In this document: piece by piece, positions 1 through 8,343 of the stretch | Layout of the letters: every line of letters starts with the position of its first letter | Numbering within the stretch: position 1 is the first letter of the stretch | Source of the DNA: Microthrixaceae bacterium | GTDB lineage: Bacteria > Actinomycetota > Acidimicrobiia > Acidimicrobiales > DATDAH01 | Length of the DNA stretch: 64,000 nt | Assembly: GCA_020637195.1 (NCBI GenBank) | Contig: JACJWK010000010.1 | Coordinates: 1-64,000, forward strand | Direction: 5' to 3' | The notes under the pieces: model-generated | The model's database searches: none | The model's input: only the letters and a program-made list of their open reading frames with translations | Told to the model about the DNA's origin: nothing | Translations under genes and position numbers: made by a program

Positions 1-1545
1 GACGGGGCGATGACGCGCGTCCGCCGCTCGGTGGGCCCGGGGTTCCGGCCCGTGGTCGGCGACTTCGACGGCGACGCCCGATCAGACCTGCTCTGGTACG
101 GCCCCGGACGGGCGCCGGACCGGATCTGGTACGGCGATCCCGACCGTGACTTCTCCACCGCCACGGTGCAGATCGACGGCGACCGCCGCCCGGTCGCGGC
201 CAACGTCAACACCGACGACGCGGATCTGCGCACGGACATCGTGTGGTACGGCGCCGGGGCCGTGCCGGACGAGCTGTGGCGGGGTCGTTCCCGACGCGGC
301 TCCTTCGCCCGGAGCCCGCTGAGACTGGGGGGCGACTTCCGATCCGTCACCGGCGACTTCGACGGCAGCGGCGGCGCGGACGTCCTGTGGCACCGTGACG
401 GGCCCCGCCTCGACCGCCTCTGGCTCTCGAGCCGACGTCCCTCCCTGACGGTCGAGACGTTCCTCGACGACGCCGACCTGCCCGACGGCAGCCTCGGGGT
501 GCCCTGGGACCTCGCCTTCACCCCGGACGGGGCCCTGCTCTTCGACGAGCGGGCGGGCGACCTGGACGTGCGCCTGCCCGACGGGACGGTCCGCGAACTG
601 CTCGCGGACCAGAGCGACGTGTACGCGGTCGGCGAGGGCGGCGTCCTCGGCCTGGCGGTCGACCCGTCCTTCGCCACGAATCGCCGGTTCTACACGTGCC
701 AGGGGCGCCAGGTGGGTGCGTCGTACGACATCGCGGTCATCGGCTGGGAGGTCGACGCGGGCTACACGGCCGCGACCCGGGTGGCCGACCCCCTCGTGGG
801 CGGTCTGCCCGTCGCGCCGCCGGGCGCGCCCTCGCCCGGCCGCCACAGCGGGTGCCGGCTGCGCTTCGGGCCCGACGGGTACCTCTGGATCGGCACGGGC
901 GACACCGCGTCCCCGACCGTGCCCCAGGACCGGGCATCGCTCGGCGGCAAGGTCCTGCGGGTCGACGCGACGACCGGCGCGGCGGCGCCCGACAACCCCT
1001 TCGTGGGCGACGACGACCCCGCCACCGACCCCCGGGTCCACTCGTGGGGCCATCGCAACGTGCAGGGCCTCGCGTCCCGGCCGGGCACCGACCAGATGTG
1101 GGCGGTCGAGCACGGGACCTTCCGCGACGACGAGGTGAACCTCCTCGTGGCCGGCGCGAACTACGGGTACGAACCGGTCCCGCCGAGCGGGCCGCTGTTC
1201 TACGACGAGAGCCGACCCATGACCGACCTCGTCCGCCACCCGGGGGCCCGGCCCGCGCAGCGCTCCTCGGGCAACCCCACCAACGCCTGGAGCGGGGCCC
1301 AGTTCCTCGCCGGTGAGTCGTGGGGCACCTGGGAGGGCGCGCTCGTGGTCGCCGCCTTGAAGGACCAGCAGGTCCACGTCATGCACTTCACCCGGGCCGG
1401 CACGTTCGTGCGCGAGGAGGTGCCCGGCGAGCTCGACGGGACGCTCGGCCGCCTGCGCACCCCGGTGCAGGGTCCCGACGGCGCGCTCTACCTGACGACG
1501 TCGGCCGCGACCGGCAACCGCATCGTGCGCGTCGCCCCGGGCTGA
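1..1545 (+). CDS. FG-GAP repeat / PQQ-type sugar dehydrogenase, 5'-truncated by window
   Basis: The reading frame is open to base 1, so the true start lies upstream and no signal peptide is visible. The first ~145 residues carry FG-GAP/VCBS-like repeats (GDFDGDARSDLLWYG, then two related copies), which usually form a calcium-binding beta-propeller. From about residue 150 to the end there is a glucose/sorbosone dehydrogenase (soluble aldose dehydrogenase, PQQ-dependent) propeller, with the family blocks GHRNVQGLA and EHG-x3-RDDEVN and a closing block near the C-terminus (GRLRTPVQGPDG). A cysteine pair (YTCQG and SGCRL) is shared with the paralogue at 18564-20438. The family oxidises sugars outside the membrane with PQQ; activity and substrate here are inferred from homology. 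The next gene starts 57 bases downstream on the same strand. Confidence 0.85.
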   Translation, partial: DGAMTRVRRSVGPGFRPVVGDFDGDARSDLLWYGPGRAPDRIWYGDPDRDFSTATVQIDGDRRPVAANVNTDDADLRTDIVWYGAGAVPDELWRGRSRRGSFARSPLRLGGDFRSVTGDFDGSGGADVLWHRDGPRLDRLWLSSRRPSLTVETFLDDADLPDGSLGVPWDLAFTPDGALLFDERAGDLDVRLPDGTVRELLADQSDVYAVGEGGVLGLAVDPSFATNRRFYTCQGRQVGASYDIAVIGWEVDAGYTAATRVADPLVGGLPVAPPGAPSPGRHSGCRLRFGPDGYLWIGTGDTASPTVPQDRASLGGKVLRVDATTGAAAPDNPFVGDDDPATDPRVHSWGHRNVQGLASRPGTDQMWAVEHGTFRDDEVNLLVAGANYGYEPVPPSGPLFYDESRPMTDLVRHPGARPAQRSSGNPTNAWSGAQFLAGESWGTWEGALVVAALKDQQVHVMHFTRAGTFVREEVPGELDGTLGRLRTPVQGPDGALYLTTSAATGNRIVRVAPG

Positions 1546-1586
1546 TCCCGAACCCGGCCGCCGGGGAGCGTCGCGGGCCCCCTCGG

Positions 1587-1592
1587 TAGACT
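1587..1592 (+). promoter_or_regulatory. Candidate -10 element (TAGACT), leaderless start
   Basis: TAGACT fits the actinobacterial TANNNT -10 consensus and ends 10 bases before the ATG at 1603. Transcription would then begin at or a few bases before the start codon. No -35 or Shine-Dalgarno sequence is evident. Confidence 0.45.
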
Positions 1593-1602
1593 CCGCCGGG
1601 CC

Positions 1603-3084
1603 ATGCCCCACCTCGCCGTCCGGCCCTATTCGGCCTGCTACGCGCCCTCGGTGCAGCTCTACTTCGACCCCAGCGGCGAGGTGCGGGCGTGCTGTCGCAA
1701 CGTGCGGTTCCCGCTGGGCAACGTCGCCGGCCAGCGCCTCACCGACCTGTGGGAGGGCGCCCGCCGCCACGAGCTGGTCGGCCGCCTCGCGGTCGACGAC
1801 TGGTCCCTCGGGTGCCAGGGGTGCGGCACCGAGGTCGCCCAGGAGGGTCGGCCGGGCTCGTACCCCGCCAGCTTCGACGCCCGCGCCGAGCACCTCGGCG
1901 GCGGCCCCGACGCCGGGCGGTGGCCCACGTTCTTCGAGTTCAACCTCTCGAACGCCTGCAACCTCCAGTGCCTCCAGTGCAACGGTGACCTGTCGTCGTC
2001 GATCCGCATCCACCGGGAGCACCGGGCACCGTTGCCCGCCGTCTACGGCGACGAGTTCTTCGAGGACCTCGCCGAGTTCCTCCCCCACCTCCACCAGGTG
2101 CAGTTCGCCGGGGGCGAGCCGTTCCTCGGCGCCGAGAACTACCGCGCCTGGGACCTGATCGCCGACGTGGCCCCCGACCTGCCCGTCACCGTCGTCACGA
2201 ACGCCACCCAGTGGGGCCCGCGGGTCGAATCGGTCCTCGAGCGCCTGGCGGTCGGGTTCGTGTTCTCGCTGGACGGCATCCACGAGGCGACGTACGAGGC
2301 CATCCGCGTCGGCGCCGACATCGACGCGGTGCTGGCCAACGTCGACCGCTTCTGCGCCTACGCCCGCGAGCGGGGCACCGCCACCATGATCAACCACTGC
2401 CTGATGGTGCAGAACGCCCACGAGTTCGCCGACCTGTTGCTGTTCGCCGACGAACGTGACCTGCCCGTCAACGTCAGCGTCGTGCACCACCCGGGGCACT
2501 GCAGCATCGCCCGGCTCCCCCACGACGACATGCGCGCCCTGCTCGACCGCCTCACCGCCCAGTCGCCGCAGGTCGCCCCCCGGCTCGGCCGCAACCGGGA
2601 GGTCTGGGACCGGGAGCTGGCCCGCATCGCCAGCTGGGTCGAGAGCGGCACGGGCGGCGCGGTCGACGACGGGGAGTTCGCGGCGTCGGCCCACGAGATC
2701 CTCGACCTTCCCCGCCAGGGCGACGGCCCCTACGACGACGGTGGGGCCCGCGCCGAGCTCACGGCCTTCGCCGACGCGCCGGTGCACGTCGTGACCGTGG
2801 GGCCCGACGACGTGATCCGCTCCTGCACCCCGGCCCCCGACGAGCTGTTCGGCGTGCCCGGCACCGACCTGGTGGGCCGGCCGGTGGCCGACCTCCGCGA
2901 CCTGTTGACCCGACGCCACGGGACGATGACGGACTACCGCGTCACCGACGTGGGCATCGATCGGATCGACGCCGCCGCCCGCTGCGGTGATCTGGAGCTC
3001 CGGCTGTCGCTGGTGGCGGTCCGGGACGAGCAGGGCTGGGCCGACGAGGGACGGGTGCTCGTCGGGCGGCGCTCGATCGCCTGA
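1603..3084 (+). CDS. Twitch-domain radical SAM protein with C-terminal PAS-like domain
   Basis: 493 residues in three parts. Residues 1-80 look like a half-SPASM (twitch) domain placed before the catalytic domain: C12, a CC pair at 30-31, LGNV, a DLW motif and CQGC at 71-74. Residues ~108-330 form the radical SAM barrel, with the cluster cysteines C119-x3-C123-x2-C126 and a GGEP-type SAM motif (FAGGEPFLG). Residues ~395-493 resemble a PAS domain (VVTVGPDDVIRSCTPAPDELFG, then LVGRPVADL). The N-terminal twitch arrangement is a known radical SAM subfamily whose substrates are mostly unassigned; the PAS-like tail is unusual and suggests sensing or docking. The stop codon faces that of the GH4 gene across a small palindrome. 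Substrate unknown. Confidence 0.82.
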   Translation: MPHLAVRPYSACYAPSVQLYFDPSGEVRACCRNVRFPLGNVAGQRLTDLWEGARRHELVGRLAVDDWSLGCQGCGTEVAQEGRPGSYPASFDARAEHLGGGPDAGRWPTFFEFNLSNACNLQCLQCNGDLSSSIRIHREHRAPLPAVYGDEFFEDLAEFLPHLHQVQFAGGEPFLGAENYRAWDLIADVAPDLPVTVVTNATQWGPRVESVLERLAVGFVFSLDGIHEATYEAIRVGADIDAVLANVDRFCAYARERGTATMINHCLMVQNAHEFADLLLFADERDLPVNVSVVHHPGHCSIARLPHDDMRALLDRLTAQSPQVAPRLGRNREVWDRELARIASWVESGTGGAVDDGEFAASAHEILDLPRQGDGPYDDGGARAELTAFADAPVHVVTVGPDDVIRSCTPAPDELFGVPGTDLVGRPVADLRDLLTRRHGTMTDYRVTDVGIDRIDAAARCGDLELRLSLVAVRDEQGWADEGRVLVGRRSIA

Positions 3085-3098
3085 GGGGCGGCCCCTCA
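3082..3098. terminator. Palindrome spanning two convergent stop codons
   Basis: TGAGGGGCGGCCCCTCA is a perfect 7-bp inverted repeat with a 3-base centre. Its two ends are the stop codons of the convergent genes 1603-3084 and 3096-4475. It could act as a short bidirectional terminator; there is no U tract. Confidence 0.4.
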
Positions 3099-4475
3099 GA
3101 AGGGCAGCTGCTCCGCCTGCAGCTCGCACAGCTCGTCGAACATCGCGCGGCAGGCGGCGGGGTCGTCCGGCGTGAGCGGGTCCTCGACGAGGGCACGGAA
3201 GGCCAGGTCGCGGTCGCCGGTGACGGTCGCCTCCACCAGCAGCTCCTGGAGCTCGATCTGGGGCGCGATCCAACCGGCGAGGGGCTCCCCCACGGGGGCG
3301 ACCGTGTCGGGGTGGACCCCGTCGCCGTCGACCGTCGCGCCCACCTCGACGATCGCTCCCTCGGCGATGTCGGGCACGTTGCCGCGGTTGGGGACGTTCA
3401 CCGCCATGAGGCGGCGGGGTGTGCCCGTCCACATCGCGGCGATGATCGGGACCACCTCCTCGGCGCTGTGGCCCACCCGGTGCAGGGGCACGGGCACGGC
3501 GGTGTCGGCCACCCAGGCGCTGAGGCGCTCGGTGAAGTCGCTGAAGCGCTCCATGACGTCGACGCGCGACGGGTACCAGTCGGCCACGTCCGCGGTGAAG
3601 GGCAGGTACTCGCCGATGTGGCTGTCGATCGAGCAGGGCACGAGCCCGTACTCGCGCACCAGATGCACGACGAGGGGCATGTACAGCTCGTCGCCCAGGG
3701 CGCCGAGCGGGCCGAACCGGCCCATCCACTGCACGGCCCGCACCGACGCCGGCCCGTAGTCGAAGACCCCGCGCTCGAACAGGCGCCGGACCTCGGGGAG
3801 CAGGTCCTCGCCCGTGCGGCGGTCTCGCAGCGTCGTGAAGAAGGTGAAGTGGTTGATGCCCGACGCCTCGGCGTCGATGTCGCGGCGGTCCCGGCGCAGG
3901 AACTTGGCCAGGCGACCCACCCCGTTGGGCATCTCGTGGCACATGCTGACCGACCGCACGTCGGTGTGGCGCTCGATGGCCAGGGCCACGCGGCTGAGCG
4001 GGTTGGAGAGGTTGATCATCATCGTGTCGGGGCAGTGGCGCTCGATGTCGGCGCAGATCGACAGCGTGTTGGCGATGCTGCGCAGGGAGTGGAAGACCGC
4101 GCCCGGCCCGCCGTTCTCACCGTTGATCTGGCGGGCGCCGTGGCGGTTGGGCACCTCGTAGTCCTGGCGGCGGTAGTGGAAGCGGCCGAACTCGGCGCTG
4201 CTCATCACGAAGTCGGCCCCGTCGAGGGCCTCGGCGGGCTCGACCGTGCGGTCGAGCACGACGGGCGCGCCGGACGCGGCGTTGAGCTTCGACGCGAACC
4301 GGTACGCCCGTAGCAACCGGGCCTCGTTCACGTCGTGGAGGACGAGCCGGGCCCCGGCCAGGGCCGGGGTCTTGATCACGTCGTTGACCATGGTGGGGCC
4401 GAACGCCATGCCGCCGGCGCCGACGAGGGTGATCTTCGGGGCGGACGCGCTGGCGGAGCGGGCGGGTGCAGGCAT
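3096..4475 (-). CDS. Glycoside hydrolase family 4 protein (alpha-galactosidase/6-phospho-glycosidase type)
   Basis: 459 residues from the ATG at 4475; an in-frame ATG at 4520 would overlap the divergent HAD gene and lies before the conserved part. The N-terminus is a Rossmann NAD site (KITLVGAGGMAFGPTM). The metal-binding motifs of GH4 are present: a conserved Cys in MCHEMPNG and a His in SGINHFTFF. GH4 enzymes cleave glycosides by an NAD- and Mn-dependent redox-elimination mechanism, in the cytoplasm. Substrate specificity (galactoside, galacturonide or phosphoglycoside) cannot be read from sequence alone. No sugar transporter lies next to it. Confidence 0.88.
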   Translation of the reverse strand: MPAPARSASASAPKITLVGAGGMAFGPTMVNDVIKTPALAGARLVLHDVNEARLLRAYRFASKLNAASGAPVVLDRTVEPAEALDGADFVMSSAEFGRFHYRRQDYEVPNRHGARQINGENGGPGAVFHSLRSIANTLSICADIERHCPDTMMINLSNPLSRVALAIERHTDVRSVSMCHEMPNGVGRLAKFLRRDRRDIDAEASGINHFTFFTTLRDRRTGEDLLPEVRRLFERGVFDYGPASVRAVQWMGRFGPLGALGDELYMPLVVHLVREYGLVPCSIDSHIGEYLPFTADVADWYPSRVDVMERFSDFTERLSAWVADTAVPVPLHRVGHSAEEVVPIIAAMWTGTPRRLMAVNVPNRGNVPDIAEGAIVEVGATVDGDGVHPDTVAPVGEPLAGWIAPQIELQELLVEATVTGDRDLAFRALVEDPLTPDDPAACRAMFDELCELQAEQLPF

Positions 4476-4522
4476 AGAACCAGGAACGATATGGAGCCAC
4501 GCACGTGCCCGCAGGGGCACCC

Positions 4523-5155
4523 ATGATCCGGGCGGCGCTGTTCGACTTCGGCGGGGTCATCCTGTCGTCCCCGTTCGAGGCCTTCGCCGCCTTCGAGCGC
4601 GAACGGGGACTGCCCCCCGACTTCCTCCGCACGGTCAACGCCACCGATCCCGACACCAACGCCTGGGCGCTCCTCGAGCGCAGCGAGGTCACCCTCGACG
4701 AGTTCGACGCCCGCTTCGCCGCCGAGTCGGCCGCCCTCGGTCACGAGGTCCGGGGCCACGAGGTGCTCGGCCTGCTCCGGGGGACCCTCCGTCCCCGCAT
4801 GGTCGAGGCCGTGCGGCGCTGCTCGGAGCGGCTCGTCACCGGCCTGCTCACGAACAACTTCGTGGTGTCCGACGACGGCGCCCACGTCGACCGCGAGCAG
4901 GAGATGGCCGAGGTGCTCGCGCTGTTCGACGCCGTGGTGGAGTCGAGCCGGGTCGGGATGCGCAAGCCCGACCCCCGCTTCTACGAGCTCGCCTGCGAAC
5001 GCCTCTCGATCGCGCCCGACGAGGCCGTGTTCCTCGACGACCTCGGCGTCAACCTGAAGCCGGCCCGGGCCCTCGGCATGACCACCATCAAGGTGGTCGA
5101 CCCCGACGAGGCCCTCGCCGAGCTCGAGGCCGTCGTGGGGTTCCCCCTCGCGTGA
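4523..5155 (+). CDS. HAD-superfamily (HAD-IA) hydrolase
   Basis: 210 residues. I chose the ATG at 4523 because the conserved first strand starts there (IRAALFDFGGVIL); a GTG at 4505 is an alternative. The HAD motifs are in order: nucleophile Asp in FDFGGV (a Gly replaces the usual second Asp, common in this YihX/ACAD10-like subgroup), TNN in motif II, the Lys in GMRKPDPRF, and FLDDLGVN as motif IV. Probably a cytoplasmic phosphatase or dehalogenase-type hydrolase of unknown substrate. It is divergent from the GH4 gene with a 47-base gap, so the two may share a control region. Confidence 0.85.
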   Translation: MIRAALFDFGGVILSSPFEAFAAFERERGLPPDFLRTVNATDPDTNAWALLERSEVTLDEFDARFAAESAALGHEVRGHEVLGLLRGTLRPRMVEAVRRCSERLVTGLLTNNFVVSDDGAHVDREQEMAEVLALFDAVVESSRVGMRKPDPRFYELACERLSIAPDEAVFLDDLGVNLKPARALGMTTIKVVDPDEALAELEAVVGFPLA

Positions 5156-5253
5156 GCCCGGCGCCTGCGCCCTTCCCGGGCCTCGCGTAGCCTGTGGCCC
5201 GTTGGGGCCGCGACGTCGTCGGGCCACGAGGAGTCCCGAGGAAGGGTGGACCG

Positions 5254-5742
5254 ATGAGCGACCAGCAGCGTGAGCCCGAGGTGGAGGTGTCGGGCATCGA
5301 CCTCGACGGTGACGGCGAGCTCGACGGGGTCAACGTGACCGAGACCATCGGCAAGGACGTCGACGGCGACGGCTTCGACGACGTCGTCACGGAGACCTCC
5401 ACCTCCGTGATCGACGTGGACGGCGACGGCTCGCCCGACATCATCACGTCGACCGAGACCACGATCTACGACCTCGACGGGGACGGGTCGACCGACGTGA
5501 TCCAGGAGGTCACCACCACCGCGATCGACGTGGACGGCGACGGTGTCCCCGACATCGTCCAGGAGACCACCACGACCGCCATCGACCTCGACGGCGACGG
5601 CACGTTCGACGCGGTCGAGGAGATCACGGCCACGGGTGTGGACCTCGACGGCGACGGCACCCTCGACGAGATCGAGGTGACCGAGAAGGTCTACGGCACC
5701 GACGGCCTCGAGGCCGGCGACGAGGGCGACGGCGACGACTGA
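5254..5742 (+). CDS. Acidic protein of seven 19-residue DxDGDG repeats
   Basis: 162 residues from the ATG at 5254, preceded by GGAAGGG; an in-frame GTG at 5194 lacks such a site. The protein carries D-[LV]-DGDG-x2-D loops starting at residues 16, 35, 54, 73, 92, 111 and 130, exactly 19 apart, each followed by a T/V/I-rich strand. The loops resemble the Asp-rich calcium loop of EF-hand, dockerin and thrombospondin type 3 repeats. The tail is acidic. There is no signal peptide, no membrane segment and no cysteine. A calcium-dependent beta-solenoid-like fold is plausible but inferred. No function is assigned. Confidence 0.8.
   Translation: MSDQQREPEVEVSGIDLDGDGELDGVNVTETIGKDVDGDGFDDVVTETSTSVIDVDGDGSPDIITSTETTIYDLDGDGSTDVIQEVTTTAIDVDGDGVPDIVQETTTTAIDLDGDGTFDAVEEITATGVDLDGDGTLDEIEVTEKVYGTDGLEAGDEGDGDD
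5314..5690 (+). repeat. Tandem 57-bp coding repeat (DxDGDG units)
   Basis: Seven copies of a 57-base unit encode the 19-residue repeats. The loop codons (GAC-ctc/gtg-GAC-GGC-GAC-GG) are nearly invariant, while the strand codons vary. This pattern suggests expansion by tandem duplication. Confidence 0.75.
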
Positions 5743-5751
5743 GCCACGCCG

Positions 5752-6378
5752 TCAGCCCACGCGCTCGAAGAGGTACGCGAACGGCGACGTGGTGTAGGCG
5801 ACCCCGCGACCGGAGCGGTGGAGGGACTCCCTCGTGATCTCGACGTCACGCTTCGGCACGAGGTACCGCTCGAGACCGCTGCCGTCGAGCCGGTACCGGC
5901 CGTCACGGGATCGCACCACGCCGGCGAGCCGGTAGCGGTCGTCGATCGACGCCATCGCCGCGTCGCCGTGGCTGGCGTTGACCAGCAGGTGCCCGCCGGG
6001 GCGCAGGTACCGCGTGCAGTGCTCGGAGACGAAGCCCGCGTACAGCGACACGACCAGGTCGAACGACCGCTCCTCGAGCGCGAGCGGCTCCTGGTAGTCG
6101 GCGTGCAGGAACCGGAACGTGTGCCGGCCCGGGTCCGCGCCGCGCTCGGCGAGGAGCGCTCGCACCCCCTCCTCGTCCGAGAAGAACTGGTTCGCCCGTC
6201 GGTCGACGTCGACGTAGGTCACCGAGGGAAAGACGAACGACGGCGCGAGGTCGACGTAGGAACCCGGATAGAGGACCGCCGACACGTCGAGGCCCTGGGC
6301 CACGGCGGCGAACAGCGGCCGGCGGTCGCCGACCGCCCGGTCCTGCGTCTCCCACAACTTCCGCGTCCGGTCGAGCAC
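5752..6378 (-). CDS. Methyltransferase-like Rossmann-fold protein
   Basis: 208 residues from a GTG at 6378. The layout resembles a class I SAM-dependent methyltransferase: a first strand and loop (AVLYPGSYVDLAPSF), an acidic strand end (VTYVDVD), a fourth-strand motif (SFDLVVSLYAGF) and the post-motif RPGGHLLVN. The first glycine-rich loop is YPGSYVD rather than GxGxG, so cofactor binding is uncertain. Substrate unknown. It is convergent with the repeat-protein gene, whose stop lies 9 bases away. Confidence 0.65.
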   Translation of the reverse strand: MLDRTRKLWETQDRAVGDRRPLFAAVAQGLDVSAVLYPGSYVDLAPSFVFPSVTYVDVDRRANQFFSDEEGVRALLAERGADPGRHTFRFLHADYQEPLALEERSFDLVVSLYAGFVSEHCTRYLRPGGHLLVNASHGDAAMASIDDRYRLAGVVRSRDGRYRLDGSGLERYLVPKRDVEITRESLHRSGRGVAYTTSPFAYLFERVG

Positions 6379-6384
6379 CCCGTC

Positions 6385-6390
6385 ACGCTA
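6385..6390 (-). promoter_or_regulatory. Candidate -10 element (TAGCGT), leaderless start
   Basis: On the minus strand TAGCGT ends 6 bases before the GTG start at 6378, matching the TANNNT consensus at leaderless spacing. Confidence 0.4.
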
Positions 6391-6539
6391 GGCGGCCCGC
6401 GGTCGCGCGGGCGGCGTCTCGTCGCGGGAGGCGTTCCGCCAGGTGGCGGATGTGCCAGCGCCCGGCGCCGGCTCTCAGCCCACCGCCGAGCACCCCCGGT
6501 CGGGCACGGCGCGCCCCCCTGTGCCGATCGTGTCCGGCC

Positions 6540-7883
6540 TCAGGCGAGGAACCTCTTGGCCACCTCGTACCAGCCGAGCGCGGACAGCTCCAGCGACTCG
6601 AGGTCGATGCGCTCGTCCACCCCGTGGAACCGCGACCAGTACTGATCCGGTGAGAGCTGCTCGCTGAGCAGACCGAAGCCGTAGGTCGTGGTGCCCGCGG
6701 GACGCAGCCAACTCGCGTCCGTCCACGCCGCGAGCATCGCCGGGACGAGGGTTGCGCCGTCGTGCGCCTGGTCGGTGACCGACGCCAGGACATCCCAGAG
6801 CGGCGTCTCGGTCGACGAGGCCCTCGCGTCCTGGTGGAAGATGAGGATGCCGTCCTCCTCGACCAGGTCGGCGAGCAGATCCCGGAGCTCCTGGGCCATC
6901 GCTTCGCCGGAATCGCCGAGCGCCGGGCGGAAGTTGACGGCCAGTTCGACGGTCTGCGGGATCGTGTTCACCTTCTCCCCGCCCTGCAGGATCGTCGGCA
7001 CGGCCGTGCATCGAGTGCACGCGTGCGCGTGGGCCGCCATGCCGTCGGGCAACAGGTCGAGCACCTCGTCGATGCGGCTCGCGTCCACGAGCGCCGCGGC
7101 GAGGTCGGCGTCGAAGCCCTGCGCCCCGACCCAGCGGCGCCACGGCTCGGAGATGCGCACCTGCGGCCGCCACGCCCCGATCCGGCGGACGGCCTCGGCG
7201 GCCTTGAACAGCGGGTTGTCGGCTCCGTGCGGAAGGGACGCGTGCGATTGCCGACCCCGGAACGCGACGTGCACGGCCCCCATGCCCTTGTCGCTCACCG
7301 AGGCGTCGACGACGAGTCCCTTCGGGGTCCGGCGGGCAGCACCACCGACCTCGGTCAGTGCGAAGTCGGTTCGGACCAGGTCCTGGTCGCTCTCGAGCAC
7401 CTGCTTCGCCCCCAGGTACCCACCGTTCTCCTCGTCGGGGACCGCCCAGAACACCAGGTCCCCGCGAGGCCGGAAGCCCTCGTCCGCCAGCCGGCGAACG
7501 GTGAGCGCCATCGCCGCGGTCTGATTCAACATGTCGACCGCGCCCCGCCCCCAGACCTCCCCGTCCACGAGCTCGCCGCCGAACGGATCCCGCGTCCAGC
7601 CATCGGCCTCGTCGGCCGGGACGACGTCGGTATGGCCCATGAGCGCCAGCGACGGTGCGGCCGGGTCCGAGCCGGCGATGCGCGCGACCAACGAGGCGCG
7701 ACCGTCGATCGCCTCGTGCCAGTCGACGTCGACCCCGGGGCCCTCCACGACCGCCCGCAGCGTGGCCGCGTTCACCGACTCGTTGCCGATCGACGAGATG
7801 CCCTCGAATCTGCTCACGCACCGGTTGCGGATCAGCACACCGAGCAGCTCCGCCACCTCGTCTCCGGAAGATCCGTCAGCCAC
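6540..7883 (-). CDS. M20-family metallopeptidase/deacylase
   Basis: 447 residues from a GTG at 7883 with an AGAGG-like site upstream; the frame is open further 5' but that part is not conserved-looking. Typical M20 (ArgE/DapE/CPG2) features are visible: the metal ligands H84 and D86 in LMGHTDVVP, the bridging Asp in GRGAVDML (residue 116), and the catalytic Glu-metal Glu pair in VPDEENGG (about 150-151). A dimerisation insert follows. The family hydrolyses peptides or N-acyl amino acids using two zinc ions. It stands alone and the substrate is unknown. Confidence 0.88.
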   Translation of the reverse strand: MADGSSGDEVAELLGVLIRNRCVSRFEGISSIGNESVNAATLRAVVEGPGVDVDWHEAIDGRASLVARIAGSDPAAPSLALMGHTDVVPADEADGWTRDPFGGELVDGEVWGRGAVDMLNQTAAMALTVRRLADEGFRPRGDLVFWAVPDEENGGYLGAKQVLESDQDLVRTDFALTEVGGAARRTPKGLVVDASVSDKGMGAVHVAFRGRQSHASLPHGADNPLFKAAEAVRRIGAWRPQVRISEPWRRWVGAQGFDADLAAALVDASRIDEVLDLLPDGMAAHAHACTRCTAVPTILQGGEKVNTIPQTVELAVNFRPALGDSGEAMAQELRDLLADLVEEDGILIFHQDARASSTETPLWDVLASVTDQAHDGATLVPAMLAAWTDASWLRPAGTTTYGFGLLSEQLSPDQYWSRFHGVDERIDLESLELSALGWYEVAKRFLA

Positions 7884-8343
7884 GGCGGCAGTCCTCTCGT
7901 GGTCCGGTCGTGGCGGTGACCGTACCAACACCGGCTCCTCCCGTCCCGAGCCCGGCGTGGCACGCCCGGCCCACGGGTTCGCCGTCCGACGTGCTCCGGT
8001 TCCCCGTGGCGCCGACCGGCGATCCGTGCGCTGGCGGCCATGAGACCGACACATCGACCTGTGGACCTGACGGGACGGCGTTCAACCCTTCAGATTGGGC
8101 AGATCCATGGATTCTCCCCGTGGGGCGAGCGCGCCCCCCGTTCGTCTCTTGGTGAGATGCACCCGCCTCCCTGACATCCGATACGCAGGATCGTCGGTTC
8201 GTCGCCCCGGCGGTGGCCCTGGCCCGGGAACCCGAACAGGGATCCATCGGTCGACGCCGTGAACGACACGCCATCGGGTGTCCCACGGCGAGTCGCGAAC
8301 CGGCACGTATGGCATTGTGACCTCTGCTCTGCAGGAGGAGTCG
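7884..8343. other. 460-base intergenic region, no gene found
   Basis: Lies between the divergent M20 peptidase and thioesterase genes. Composition is somewhat less GC-rich than the surroundings. I see no tRNA, convincing ORF, repeat or clear riboswitch. It presumably holds the promoters of both genes. The long minus-strand frame through it is antisense to the thioesterase and not credible. Confidence 0.5.

Noticed and set aside
82..3942. 1286-codon open frame on the minus strand
   Set aside because: It is antisense to two clear genes, contains low-complexity Arg/Pro/Gly sequence and no domain. Such frames are expected at this GC content.
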